Assembly (NCBI RefSeq): GCF_048544455.1
Contig: NC_133537.1
Coordinates: 70,899,634 to 70,963,633, forward strand
Direction: 5' to 3'
Source: Silene latifolia
Taxonomy: Eukaryota > Streptophyta > Magnoliopsida > Caryophyllales > Caryophyllaceae
DNA: 64,000 nt
In this document: piece after piece, positions 10,149 to 21,575 of the stretch
Layout of the letters: each line of letters starts with the position of its first letter
Position numbering within the stretch: the first letter of the stretch is position 1
Notes under the pieces: model-generated
The model's input: the letters and a program-made list of their open reading frames with translations, nothing else
Database searches by the model: none
What the model was told of the DNA's origin: nothing
Program-made: the position numbers and the translations under genes

Positions 10149-11549
10149 GGCTCTACCGACCATTTGCTAAATCAACTACAGAAGACAAAGGCTGATCTTT
10201 CAGTCTGGCAACTAGTAGCAAGCTCATTCCTACATCGCCAAGCCTTACTGCAAGCCTTGGCCAAACTAAATGTGGCACAGAACTCCACACCCGACGACGT
10301 GGTCAACTTGGTCTTCCAAGAATCACCAAAGCTAAGTAATCCTATTACTTTCTCGGATGAGGATTTGCCACCCTTTGGTGCTAGTCATAACTTGGCTCTT
10401 TATATCACTGTCATTTGCTTAAAGAAGAATGTGCCAATGACTTTGGTAGATGATGGCTCCGCAGTCAATGTCATACCCCAGAAAACGGCATACAAATTAG
10501 GCATGAAAGAGTCAGACTGGACCCCTACCAACCAAGGTGTTCGCGCATATGATGGTACACGGCGAAAGGTAGTAGGACTCGTTAACCTAACCGTAGCCAC
10601 GGGGCCAATTGAGCGAAAAGTCAACTTTCAAATAGTGGACATTAAGGCATCCTTTAACATACTTCTGGGAAGACCCTGGATTCACGCTTCCAAAGCAGTA
10701 ACATCCACACTCCACCAGAAAATCAAAATCCCACTAAATGGTAAAGTGGTGACGATTACTTCGTCGCCCAACAAGGCAGTAATCGAAAAGAAGTCAAGTA
10801 ATCAAGTCCTTGCAGATCCAGTACATGAACTTGGGGGCTTCCATATCATAAATGTCATAGAAAGTGAGTTGGCACCCTTATACTTCAATCCCTACTCTAA
10901 CTTAGTGGTCAACCACATACTCAAGACCTAGGGATACTTCCCGGGAATGCCTTTGAATCCTATCCGAAGAAACACCTCTTGGACTAGGGTACAAACCCAC
11001 TAAAGAGAAGTTCTCGAAATGCTCGCTCAAGTTCAAAACCGTAAGAACGTGGGAATCCAAATGCGACCTTACCTCCCTACCCTAAATGGACACTTCGTTA
11101 GGGAAGGAAGTCAAGATATCTTTCACGGATTTCCTGAGCCTTGGCACTATCTTGAAAGGAAGCTAGCCAGAATCGAGATCTTTCACGATTGCTACTTCAT
11201 TCCTCCAGAAACGGTTCCTACCGTCAAGACTCGTCAAGCACCTTGCTTAGACGAACAAGCTGTGAGTCTACTATTTGGAGAAGAACAATTTGTTAGAGCC
11301 GCGCAGGATAAGATCATTACCATGATACTTCAAGACGATCACTTCAACCCTACCGCATTAATCACAGAAACCAACACCAATCAACAGAAAGGATGGAGAA
11401 AATCGATCAAGTGGACAAATAATCAAGGAAGACTCTTCAAGCTCACCACTGGAGAAGGAGAGATGTTCAAAGGATAACCAGAGGATGATGAATTCGTGTC
11501 AGAGTCATAGTCGGAGTCAGAGTCGGCGTCTAGAGAAGTTCCTAGATAG
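10149..11549 (+). pseudogene. pro: Protease and linker region of Tat pol, unit 2
   Basis: Same frame as gag. Aspartic protease signature VDDGSAVNVIP at 10446-10478, where the family usually has D-G-G-S or D-x-G-S, then the second conserved block ILLGRPWI (about 10660-10683). The protease releases Gag, RT and integrase from the polyprotein. A linker follows with the GY.PG pattern just after a stop. In-frame stops: TAG 10929-10931, TAA 11001-11003, TAA 11475-11477, TAG 11508-11510, TAG 11547-11549. No frameshift occurs. The segment 11500-11540 is a serine/glutamate-rich short repeat. Confidence 0.8.
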
Positions 11550-12895
11550 TCTCCTCCTGTCGTCACTCTCACTCCCCTCGTTTCTCCTAGCTTAGTGTCA
11601 AATAGCAACAGTAGTTCGGCAAATGTCTCAACCGCTATCCCTTTACCGCCACTGACTACAGATCAGATGGCTTCTTTGTTTCAACTTTTCTCAAATCTTA
11701 ATATGAATAAATCAGGTTCGGCTTACTCTTCGTGTTATCTTGAATGCAATTTTGTTTACAATGATAATGAGAATGACCCAGACCCAGACTCAATCGAAAT
11801 ACCTCCCTACATAGCCAAAGAAATACTACAAGAGGGGGAAGGGGGACCAGTGATAGAAAATACTAAACCCATCAACGTAGGAACTGAGCTAGAACCCCAA
11901 GAACTTAGGATAGGGACAACCTTGAGCCCCACCGAAAGGGCCAATTTCATAGACCTCCTGCATGAGTTCAAAGACGTTTTTGCTTGGTCCTACAAAGACA
12001 TGCCAGGGAACGCTAGGGACATCGCAGAGCATAGAATCCCAATCAAACTAGGTTTCAAACCCGTGAAACAGAAGCTTCGTCGAATGAGGTCAGAATGGGC
12101 TCTCAAAATCAAAGAAGAAGTCGATAAACAATTCAAAGCCGGGTTCATCAAAGTTTCCGAGTACTGAGACTGGGTAGCTAACATAGTACCCGTACCCAAA
12201 AAGGATGGGAGAATCCGTGTTTGTGTTGACTTTAGAGACTTAAACAAAGTGAGCCCCAAGGATGACTTTCCTCTACCACATATCGATATATTGGTGGATA
12301 ATACAGCAGATCACCCGTTACTGTCCTTCATGGATGGATACGCAGGATATAACCAGATCAAGATGGTCTTAGAAGACATGCATAAGACCGCCTTCGTCAC
12401 TCAATGGGGAACCTATTGTTACACGGTTATGCCATTTGGGTTAATCAACGCCGGAGTTACATACCAACGCACCACAACTACGCTCTTACATGATAGGATG
12501 CATAAAGAAGTTGAGGTATACGTAGATCACATGATTGTCAAGTCCAAGGAAAGAGAGGGACACATTGCGAACCTTCGCAAATTCTTCTTAAGGCTACGGA
12601 AGTACAACATGAGGCTCAACCCTCGAAAATGTGCATTCGGAGTGACATCTGGCAAACTCCTGGGATACGTTGTTAGCCAACGAGGTATAGAAAAAGACCC
12701 TTCTAAGATCAAAGCTCTAATCAAAATGTCGCAACCTCAAACAGAGAAAGAAGTTAGAGGATTCCTAGGCAAGGTGCAATATATAAGTCGATTCATATCA
12801 AAACTCACCATGATCTGCGAACCTATCTTCAAGAAGTTAAAGAAAATAGATCACACCATGTGGGATGATGACTGTCAGAAGGCTTTCGACCGTAT
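11550..12895 (+). pseudogene. RT: Reverse transcriptase of Tat pol, unit 2 (catalytic Asp lost)
   Basis: RT domain in the same frame. Conserved blocks: FAWSYKDMPG (about 11980), PVKQKLRR, IVPVPKKDGRIRVCVDFRDLN (12180-12245), FMDGYAGYNQI, TAFVTQWGTYCYTVMPFGL and the catalytic box at 12519-12530. The box reads YVDH instead of YVDD: the second catalytic aspartate codon is CAC, so this RT should be inactive. LLGYVVSQRGIE and the RGFLGKVQYISRFI thumb motif follow. In-frame stop TGA at 12165-12167, just before the KKDG block. Confidence 0.88.
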
Positions 12896-13360
12896 CAATG
12901 GAATACTAGCCAAACCACCAATGCTCATGCCACCTCAACGAGATCAACCTCTTGGTTTATATCTCACGGTAACTGAAACGGCCATGGGCGCCATGCTAGC
13001 TCAAACTATAGGAAAAGAAGAAAGAGCTATCTACTACCTAAGTAAGAAGTTCTTGGAGTACGAGTGCAAATACACACCACTCGAGAAGACATGCCTCGCT
13101 CTTGTGTAGGCAACGAAGAAGGTACGCCACTACATGCTTAGCTACTCCGTCAAAATATTATCCAAAATGGATCCTGTCAAATACCTCTTCGAGAAACCCG
13201 TTCTCAATGGACGTTTAGCAAGATGGACTTTGATGCTCTCAGAGTTCGATCTCAAGTATGTACCTCTGAAAGTTATAAAGGGGCGCGCCGTTGCTGAATT
13301 CTTCGCAGAAAATCCCATCAATGATACACAAACGATAGACACCTGGTCGTTTCCTGACGA
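12896..13360 (+). pseudogene. RT-linked RNase H of Tat pol, unit 2
   Basis: RNase H domain following RT: LGLYLTVTETAMGAMLAQ, AIYYLSKKFLEYECKYTPLEKTCLALV, and after a stop ATKKVRHYM, ending near DLKYVPLKVIKGRAVAEF. Normally it degrades the RNA strand of the RNA/DNA hybrid. The stop TAG at 13107-13109 replaces what is Trp in relatives (LALVWATKK). Confidence 0.8.
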
Positions 13361-13997
13361 GGATATACTTCAAACGGATGTAGACTCCTGGGACCTGTAC
13401 TTTGATGGGGCATCGAATTTAAGAAGATGTGGAATAGGAGTGTTGCTCATTTCTCCTTAAGGCGAGCATACACCAATCTCTGTCAAACTCGACTTCGAGG
13501 TGACAAATAACGCTGCAGAATACGAAGCCTGTCTCATTGGATTTCAAGCGGCAGTAAGTTTAGGCATCAAGAATCTTCGAGTACATGGGGATTCATCTTT
13601 GATCATCAATCAATTTACGGGATCTTGGAAAATACGAAGCGAAAGCTTGGCACCTTATCAAGCCAGAATAGACCAAGTAGCCCAATTCTTCGATCAAGTG
13701 ACCTACCTACATCTACCTCGAGAAGAAAATCAATTTGCAGATGCTCTTGCAAAACTTGCATCTGTGATTAATATGCCGGATAGCATGGTAGAAATGCCTT
13801 TATGCATCGAACGATGATCAGAGCCAGCTTATGTGCACCAAATCACCGATGAAGAGGAAATTGCGGAGGAACCTTGGTTCCAAGCAATCCTAAACTTCAA
13901 GCTCAATGGCACCTATCCACCAGAAATGGACAAAAGGGGACAACGCGCTATCCGCTTGCTAGCTTCCCAATACGTTCTCATGCAAGGAGAACTATAA
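13361..13997 (+). pseudogene. Second (archaeal-type) RNase H of Tat pol, unit 2
   Basis: Second RNase H domain, the hallmark of Tat-lineage elements. Visible acidic residues are in LYFDGAS, NNAAEYEACLIG, VHGDSSLIINQ and FADALAKLAS, giving the D-E-D-D set. It probably removes the RNA strand or tRNA primer. In-frame stops: TAA 13458-13460 (before GEHTPIS), TGA 13815-13817, TAA 13995-13997. Confidence 0.82.
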
Positions 13998-15122
13998 AAA
14001 AGAACACCTCTTGGTGTAATCCTACGTTGCCTTGATCATTTACAGGCACGGAAAGTGATGGAAGAAGTCCATGATGGCGAATGTGGCCCTCACATGATTG
14101 GACCCATGATGGCAAAGAAAATCGCACGTTTAGGGTATTATTGGACCACGATGGAATCTGATTGCATCAAATATGTAAGACATTGCCATAATTGCCAAAT
14201 CTTCTGGAATGTGCAACATGTCCCTCCTTCATTGCTTTACACCATAACATCTCCCTGGCCATTTTCTACTTGGGGAATTGACATCATCGGCAAGATCACT
14301 CCAACCGGAACAGTAGGTCATTGTTTCATCCTAGTAGCAATCGATTATTTCACCAAATGGGTAGAAGCGGCTTCCTACACCAGTCTTACAACCAAGAACG
14401 TGGCAAAGTTCATACAAACCAACATTATCTGTCGATATGGTTGCCCACATGAGATCATCAGTGACAATGGATCACATTTCCAAGCTGAGACTGAACAATT
14501 TCTAGCCAAGTACAAAATTAAGCATCACCACTCCTCGCCATATAGACCACAAACCAATGGCGCGGTAGAGGCAGCAAACAAAAATGTTGTCACGATTCTC
14601 AAGAAAATGATTGACAACTATAGAGATTGGCTAAGCAAGATACTCTTTGCTTTATGGGGATACTGTACGTCTGTTAGGACGCCCACTGGGGCCACCCCTT
14701 TTTATTTGACCTACGGCATGGAAGCCGTACAACCAGTCAAGCTAGAAATACCATCCTTGCGTATTTTACTCGAAAGTCAAATCCCAGAAGCCGAATGGAA
14801 AAGGAATAGATATGAAGAACTCATCCTCCTGGATGAACGAAGGTTACGTGCATTACACAATCTTCAAACATATCAGGCACGTATCAAACGGGCCTTCAAC
14901 AAAAGGGTTAGGCCAAGGAACATCAAAGAAGGAGACTTGGTCCTCCAATCAATTAGAGCTCTCTTACTTGTCGATCCACGAGGAAAATTCAAACCCAATT
15001 GGGTCGGGCCATTCCTAGTCAAGTCCATACTTCCAGGGGGTGCAGGTAGAATCACAGACCTAGATGGGAATGAATTTTCCAACCCGACAAACCTCGACCA
15101 ACTGAAACGTTACTATGCCTAG
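13998..15122 (+). pseudogene. INT: Integrase of Tat pol, unit 2
   Basis: Longest undamaged part of pol, open from 13998 to its natural TAG at 15120-15122. HHCC zinc finger (VHDGECGPH ... CHNC, about 14070-14205). Catalytic D-D-E core: WGIDIIGK, ISDNGSHFQ and NGAVEAANK. C-terminal GDLVLQSI and WVGPFLVKSILPGGAGRITDLDG, with no chromodomain. It would insert the DNA copy into the host chromosome. The 5-bp duplications elsewhere in the window are typical of this enzyme class. Confidence 0.88.
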
Positions 15123-15661
15123 AATAGAAGCAAAAACGCGCCTCGCGTAACCTCACGTGTCGCTCTTGTGGCACGAAATAAACGGCCCTTGGCCAAGCTG
15201 AACTAAGCTAATGTCATCTTGCACTTGCACTTTGACGATTTGTCATTCTCATATCATCAAATAAACTAAATTGCATTTTAGGAGTATGCAAAGCTCATGC
15301 TTATTTTCTAAGTTCATTAGAAGCTCTTGCTTAGAACAATTATTCTTTTACATTTACTCGAACTACGCGCAAGGATTTCATTTCATTTTTTTAAATGAAT
15401 ACGTAGGCAATCCTTCACGGGATACAACCCATTTAATTGTCTTAAATGTAAATAGAAGGACATTTGCAATTGGATTTGAAATTCGACAAGAATAATCATA
15501 GAAAATCATAACGGTTTCATAACCACTTAACCTTTTTTATTTCATCTCTTTAATAATAATAGTACGTTACATAATAAAAAAAATAGGCTAGGATTCTAAA
15601 AACCCCACCTTCTTATTACAATAATAATAATAATAATAATAGATAATAAAAAAGACTTAGG
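15123..15661. other. Spacer between convergent gag-pol and DUF7745-like gene
   Basis: 540 bp separating the pol stop from the stop of the antisense gene; both genes end here. It holds an AATAAA at 15177-15182 and a (AAT)n microsatellite at about 15621-15645, matching the AAT-rich start of the window in unit 1. The short plus-strand ORF at 15271-15495 has no recognisable homology. Confidence 0.7.
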
Positions 15662-17147
15662 CTACTCTTCCATTTTCCCCTTGCCTTTGTCATTTTTATC
15701 ATATTTCTTGTCCCGACCTCGAGTCGGACGCTCTTGCGCCACTTCCGACCTAATCACCAACGGTCTCTCTCGTGGTCTTGCTTTGCCATTCTTGTCAACT
15801 ACCATCTTGACGGCAGGAGAAGTCTTCGGTTTCTTCGAAGGATGAACAACTCGAAATCCGGCTTCTTCCTCTCCCTCAGTCAGATGCTTCTCCTTCTCCT
15901 TTTCCACCTCGCGAACCTTGTAGTCAACAAGCTCGTGCTTCCTTAATCTCTCACGCTCCTCCGGAGTAGTAGCTTTCCTCCACCGCAGATAGGAATCCGA
16001 CACCCATAGAGCACTAACAGAAGAATTCAAGAACCAAATGTTCCTCTGAGCCCATTTAATGGCCCACTCCCTTCGACTATCAGTAGTATGCACCACGGCA
16101 GTCTGCAGGACAGTGTCAAGCTTCGGGATCATCTGCTTCAATCCAACCTGCCTCATCAACCTCTTCGGGAAGATGCATATCATAAACTCCAAGCCGGGAA
16201 TGCGAACAGATCGGGTAGGATCCAAAGAAGATACTCCAGTGACAGATTTGAGATGCCACCATGGTACGATCCATCTAATTAAGGGGCCATCATCACTCTT
16301 CAATTTGTTTTCCTAGTAATTGCAAACTCGAGTGAAGTCCACCATGTAAAGCCTAGTCCTCATTGCAATTGAGCGAGCATGATAAGCAGGAACATTAACT
16401 GGGGGCTCGATTAATCAAAGACGCTCCATAAGCCAGACCTACCAAAAGCAGGTATTATTTAAAAAAAAAACGAACAAAAAAACAAACAAAAAAAAGAGAA
16501 AAGAGTTCTTTTACCTGCAATATAATGGGACTTCCCAAGTAAGGTAGGTCGCGATTGGCTTTCCTGTTATCTAAACCCAATAGGATCTCTCCTAAGCACA
16601 GACAAGCTGGGCTCCTGCGCAGCTCCATTTGCTCAATCAAGCTCAAGAGATGAGGGTTGCCTCTCAAATCCTCATCGACATGCCCTTGAAGGACATATAC
16701 ATGTAATAGGCAAAACCCGAATGCCCTTCGCCTCGCAACATAAGAGATAGTGGGATCTGCTCTATTGATGAATCGGTCGACGAAATCCAACATTCGCAGT
16801 CCTTTAGAAGTCACAAGGCGGTCAACATTAGCTCTTGCCAACCCAAGCAAGTCTCTAAACTTGTTTTTATACCCTTGAGAAGTGGAGGGAATAGCAGGCA
16901 AATGTTCCGGGTCCCAACCACCAATCGCACCAATTTCTTCGGGAAATGGGCAAATCTCGCCTCCAGGGAAGGCAAATACGTGATAATTTGGGTCCCAATA
17001 ATCGAGACAAGCATTTAAGAATGGTTTGACTACCTTGATCAGCTTCAAGCTCAAAAGCGATCCAAAATTATAAGCATCCATGTCGTGTTTCTCCACATTA
17101 GAGAACTCATCTGTCCATTCTTTTAGACGAATTTCAAGAGTATTCAT
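15662..17147 (-). pseudogene. Antisense DUF7745-like gene, unit 2 (two internal stops)
   Basis: Same two-exon structure as in unit 1. Exon 1 is 17147-16515 (211 codons, open), donor GT at 16514-16513, acceptor at 16440-16439, exon 2 is 16438-15662 (258 codons plus stop). The full conceptual product is 469 residues. Motifs: YWDPNYHVFAF, ARRRAFGFCLLHVYV, RQVGLKQMI, SYLRW and a basic KGKGKMEE end. Exon 2 has two nonsense changes: TGA at 16417-16415 (CGA in unit 1) and TAG at 16315-16313 (TGG in unit 1). Both are C-to-T type changes on one or other strand. The splice sites stay intact in both copies although the reading frames are broken. Confidence 0.82.
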
Positions 17148-17230
17148 GATGTATGCTTATTTTGAGAGCTTTATGTAATAAGACGAAGAGATACGGAAGA
17201 ATTATGTGAATAAAACCACCCTCGACGTCT

Positions 17231-17239
17231 CTATTTATA
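17231..17239 (-). promoter_or_regulatory. TATA box of antisense DUF7745-like gene, unit 2
   Basis: TATAAATAG on the minus strand, 84 bp upstream of the ATG at 17147, same spacing as in unit 1. Confidence 0.7.
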
Positions 17240-17283
17240 CTAAAAGCTGTTTCCTAAAATCCGTCAGACGGACGATGGGGAAC

Positions 17284-17337
17284 AGCGCAAAGACTGCCGC
17301 CTCTTCGAAGGGACGCAGCTCTCGCTGCGCCTCTTCC
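17284..17337 (+). repeat. GCAGCA/TGCTGC motif pair, diverged (unit 2)
   Basis: First copy badly decayed (GCGCAAAGACTGCCGCCTCTTC), second good (GCAGCTCTCGCTGCGCCTC). Same place as 1687-1743 in unit 1. Confidence 0.75.
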
Positions 17338-18099
17338 TCAGCATTCTTTCTGTGATTTTCCGCGATTGCATCTTTCCTAAATTCCTCAACGAATAATTTC
17401 CTATTCATACGGGTTATTATTTTGGTAAATACATCAGGTTGTCATATTTCGTGCTTCCTAATTTCACGGGCACGCATTTCGAGGCGATATCGACATTTTC
17501 GTCATGTTTAGCACACTTATGCATTTCTTTTTATTTTTTATTTTTTGGGGAATCATTTCACCAATTTAATTTATTCATTTTCAAACTTATACATTTCTTT
17601 TTCATTTTTCTTTTAGGGGAATCATTTCACTCCCATCCCACATTAACCTTCAAACTTATAGGTTTCTATTTTTTCTTTTTTTAGGGGGTAACCCTCCCTA
17701 CCGTCCGGTCATTTCCGGCAAAATGTTTGCATCCGTCCCTACCGTCCGGTCATTTTCGGCAAAATTTTTGCAAATTTTCGCGTTTCCGAGTCATGATTCC
17801 GTGCTAATTTAGGCCATCTGTACAAATGTATGTTCTATGTGACTTCTATGTAAATTTCGGCAGCATGACGGCACAAACCGTCATCTACCAAACCTGTTCA
17901 AAGCTAACCTGCAGGTACAAACAAAGCAACCCAGCAGCAAAGGCAATCAGGCCATCATATATACAACCAAGAGGGGACATGTACACCAAACTGAGGGCTC
18001 GAGCCCCAAAACAAAATCTGAATGTCCAAAATGTAGGTCCCAGAAATGTACAAATGTACAAAATACAGCAAAAAAAAACAAGAAGCAACAAAAAAGCAA
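17338..18099. other. Spacer between antisense genes, unit 2, with a 41-bp tandem duplication
   Basis: AT-rich non-coding DNA. The segment TCCCTACCGTCCGGTCATTT is present twice, at 17695 and 17736 (period 41); unit 1 has it once. PMD 3' untranslated sequence follows. Confidence 0.65.
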
Positions 18100-19720
18100 C
18101 TGCTGGTCGCCGTCTAGCTCAGCAACTCTCGCCTCGAGAGCAGAAACCTCGGCGTCACGAACCTCGAGTTCCCTCGGCAGGCGATCTGTCTCCTCTCGAG
18201 ACTGGGCAAGCTCTCACTCCAGCTCGCGCTCCCTCTGCAAGCAACAAGAATTGGCTCATGTCAATCATTTCAAACATAAGAAAGATTAGAAAAATTCGAA
18301 AATGAAGTAAACGGAAGGTTCATACCTGACGTCCTCGGCCGCCAACAAGTGCCTTGGCGGCAGTAGCTCGCAGCCGGTTGGCTACCCTCCATAAAGCCAC
18401 GAACCGGGATGGCGCAACCTGCGTTTCAAAAGGAAAAATCTCAAACGATTGGACAAACTCGAGCAAATGTGTTCTTACACAAAATTATACAAGTTAGGAG
18501 ACTCACCCTCCGAATAAGATGCTGCCACTCGTCCAAGCCAGCATCTCTCACCGCCACGTCAAAGTCACGTAGCTCGGAGATCGTCGTCATCCCCGTCGCG
18601 TCAGTGTACTCAAGGGTCTCGGGGTAATCTGGGGGCTCGATGCCCGCCGCCTCGACCTCCTGCAAAGTCAGGTGATTCCCATTAACCGATGATCATTCAC
18701 CGTGTTCTCAAATAATCGAAAATGAAAGAGGATAAAAGCACTTACCACAACCGGCCAGTACGCCAACCTCCCGTAGAGGAACGCTGAGTAGTCCTCACCA
18801 GGAATAAGGAGGGCGTCGCCACCGACGCCAGCCAGGTCAGCCTCCTTCTCAGCCTCAAAAGGCTCCCTAAATATCATCCGAGGAGGATCGATGGGAACCG
18901 TCAAGACATCCCGAGAGCACTGACGAGCCAAGCGCTCACCCAAGTACCACACAGGACCCATCGACGTCCTCAACAGCAACCGGCTCGAGCTCCTAGGTCG
19001 AAGGACCTCAGCCACGAAGGGAGGAGCGCCAGCGTACTCCTCCCAAGGCCTGGGTACCCACTAGAAAACCAAACGAAGGGTCATTCTTATGATTAGTTCT
19101 AAAAGTAAAAGAAGAGAGACAAACAATGCAAGGTAAAATACTGACGCCGTCCAGCTGAAGAGCGTTCACCTCCCGCCGACAGACGTCGTGGAAGGAACGC
19201 CGGCTCCGCGTGTGACACATCACCCAATCCCTCACAACGGGATAGGCCTTCTCCACCGGCTCCGTCCTCTTCGGCGCGAGGCCCGGAAAGTAGGAGTACA
19301 CCCACGCCTATAAAACAAGAAAGTCAAGAACGATCTTTCGTGATTCGACAAAAAAGGAAAGGATCTTTCATGAAATGAAGTGAAGGTTCATACCTCCAAC
19401 AGCAGTCCAGGGCCGACAGCAGCAGGAGAAGTCCCCTTCTCCATCAACTTCGGACGAACCATGGCCCTCATGAAGCGGATGAGGACCGCAAAACCAGCAG
19501 TGACCCAGTCCCAACGGCCTAGGGAGCTCAGGTCAGAAAGAAAGGGAAGGAGCTTCGTCAAAAGCCTCTCTCCCTTATCTCCGAGGTAGATTGAAGACAA
19601 AAACCACCAGAGCCACAAATGGACTCTATGCTCTGCGGTACAGGGAGGAGGAGCCGTCTCCCTCCCCCCGATCACCACCAACACCGGGGTCTTCCCCGCA
19701 AAGTAGTCCCGAACGTAAGA

Positions 19721-19725
19721 ACTAG
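19721..19725. repeat. Target site duplication of Athila-like element (left)
   Basis: ACTAG, repeated at 30575-30579 on the other side. Joining the flanks across one copy restores the PMD reading frame (V-P-S-S-Y-V), which confirms the element boundaries. Confidence 0.95.
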
Positions 19726-20070
19726 TGATGTGACCATTATTTGAGCACATTTAGTCCCCGAATTAGCCTCGTTCCTATGCTTTTTAGTGCATAATTGGGT
19801 CATTTACTAACTTTAGTCCTTTGTTTTGCATATTCTTTGAGGTTTTGTTTCCTTGGTAGGAGAGGAGTGCAAACCTTGCATTTTCATAGCAAAATAGAGC
19901 TAAATTGATTGAATTCAATGACCAAGAATCAAAGAGAAGACGAGACTAGAAGGCCTTTGTACATATTATAGTAGATGGGCAATGATGAGGAAAGATCCTT
20001 GCATCTCCGACAAGATCCCCGAGGATTGTTAGAAGAAGGAGGAAGAAAAGAAGAAAACTGACCCAGAATC

Positions 20071-20190
20071 CGAGCGGCTTGACCCTCGGGACGCTCGTCC
20101 AAGACGGCCAGAATCCGAGCTTCCGGCCAAGGAATCCGCTCGTCCAGCAGCCAGGCAATCCACTCATCCCGATGCCTTGGACGCTCGGAT
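20071..20190 (+). repeat. CCGAGCG/CGCTCG motif cluster in Athila 5' LTR
   Basis: About six short motifs alternating CCGAGCGG, ACGCTCGTC, CCGCTCGTC and variants. CCGAGCGG and CCGCTCGG are reverse complements, so the cluster can form hairpins. The cluster is missing from the 3' LTR and reappears in the interior at 24728-25106. Confidence 0.85.
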
Positions 20191-20356
20191 TGTGTTACAG
20201 CTACTTTCGTTTTCTTCTTGTTCTATGAAGGATGCGCATATTTCGGAAAGACCGGCAAAAAGGAGACCGACATCTCTTTTGAGAGGAGCGATTCCTCAAG
20301 GACTTAATCGTCATTTAAGCCCTTAGTAAACCCTAATTTGTGTACCTAATCCCCAT

Positions 20357-20364
20357 TATAAATA
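20357..20364 (+). promoter_or_regulatory. TATA box in Athila LTR
   Basis: TATAAATA, conserved in the 3' LTR at 29491-29498. The likely transcription start lies about 30 bp downstream. Confidence 0.65.
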
Positions 20365-21451
20365 CCCCATTAGTCTAATTAGATAATCATATTCTTCTTA
20401 TCAATCTCTAGTGTAGTTTATATCATTCTAATCTCTTCTTAATCTTCTAATCAACTTTTAATCAAGTCTTAATACAAATCTCATTTCCTTAATCTCTCTT
20501 TTGTTCATCTTTTATTTTGGTTAATTGAAGATTATTTGGGTTATTATTGGGAGATTGACAACCTTCCAATCATTCATCAAGTACTTCTATTATTCTTTGC
20601 TTTATTATTGGAATCAGGTATAATTCTCTTAATCCGTTTTTAATTATTGTTAATCATCTTCATTTATTCATCATGTTTTGCTTTGTTAATGTGATTGACA
20701 ACCTTATTAACATGCTAAACTTTATAATGAGTGAGTAGTTTCCTTAACTAGGGTTAATGGGTAATTAGGGGAAACCAACATGGGTAATGATTCATGCTTA
20801 ATTTAATATATTTTCATAGTTTATTTGCTTGCTTGTTGTGATCTCAACTTATGCACATGTTATGTTTGATGAAATGCGAGCCTATGAATCCTTGCATTTT
20901 TTACCCATCACTTACCTTTTCAATGAGACTTGTAAGACATAAAGCAACTCGAGTCTCATTAGACCATGCATATAGTTGAGTAGGGAGGATTAAGTCGACT
21001 TGTAGGTGTTGTACAATCTAATCGATTCGGCTCCGGGACCCAAACCTTCCTAGGATTGTAAGATATAAACCAACTCGATCCATCACAACAATAATTGCTT
21101 GCTTATATTTGAGAATATGTTTGTATGATCAATTCCCATGAATCCCCTATGACCCCATGACACCCTAGTGCTTTTTATCAATTGTTTACATCCCTTTTTA
21201 ATCATCTTGCTTGTTTACTTTTATTGCTATTTAGTTTAGTGATCTTCTACTTCAAACCCCAAATTGTGACACCCCTAGACACCGCTACTTGCAATTGAAA
21301 ATCTTACTTCAATACCCGTCCTATGGGATCCGACCTTTACTTACCTCTTTACTAATAGTAGAGTTGTTTGTGGAGATATAAATATTGTTTTGGTCTAGGT
21401 GCTCCTAACGATAAGTAACCGAAACATAGTCCGAGAGGGTCCGACCAAAAA

Positions 21452-21469
21452 TGGCGCCGTTGCCGGGGA
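21452..21469 (+). other. Primer binding site (tRNA-Asp type)
   Basis: TGGCGCCGTTGCCGGGGA, four bases after the 5' LTR. It is complementary to the 3' end of plant tRNA-Asp, the primer used by Athila elements. Confidence 0.85.
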
Positions 21470-21575
21470 TGATGTTAACTTGATTTAGATTTTCTTAGAT
21501 TGTTATTAGTTGTGTCTTTCTTTGCCTTGGGGAAGTAAAACTCCTCAAGGTTTGTTCTAATTATTTTCGAGTTGT

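Larger units (their letters stand above)
19726..21447 (+). repeat. 5' LTR of Athila-like element
   Basis: 1,722 bp, TGATGTGACC...GGGTCCGACCA. Nearly the same as the 3' LTR apart from a 167-bp segment absent there (about 20071-20237), a 14-bp difference near 20880 and point changes. Confidence 0.95.

Noticed and set aside
8382..15122. Programmed stop readthrough or recoding in gag-pol
   Set aside because: Eleven stops of all three types, scattered inside domains, fit decay; only the stop at 10146 could be a natural gag end.
8382..15122. Endogenous pararetrovirus
   Set aside because: Integrase, LTRs, primer sites and two RNase H domains identify a Ty3/gypsy retrotransposon; no movement or coat protein features were seen.
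1..17147. Assembly duplication explaining units 1 and 2
   Set aside because: The copies differ throughout by substitutions and indels, have different stops, and unit 1 has its own exon deletion.
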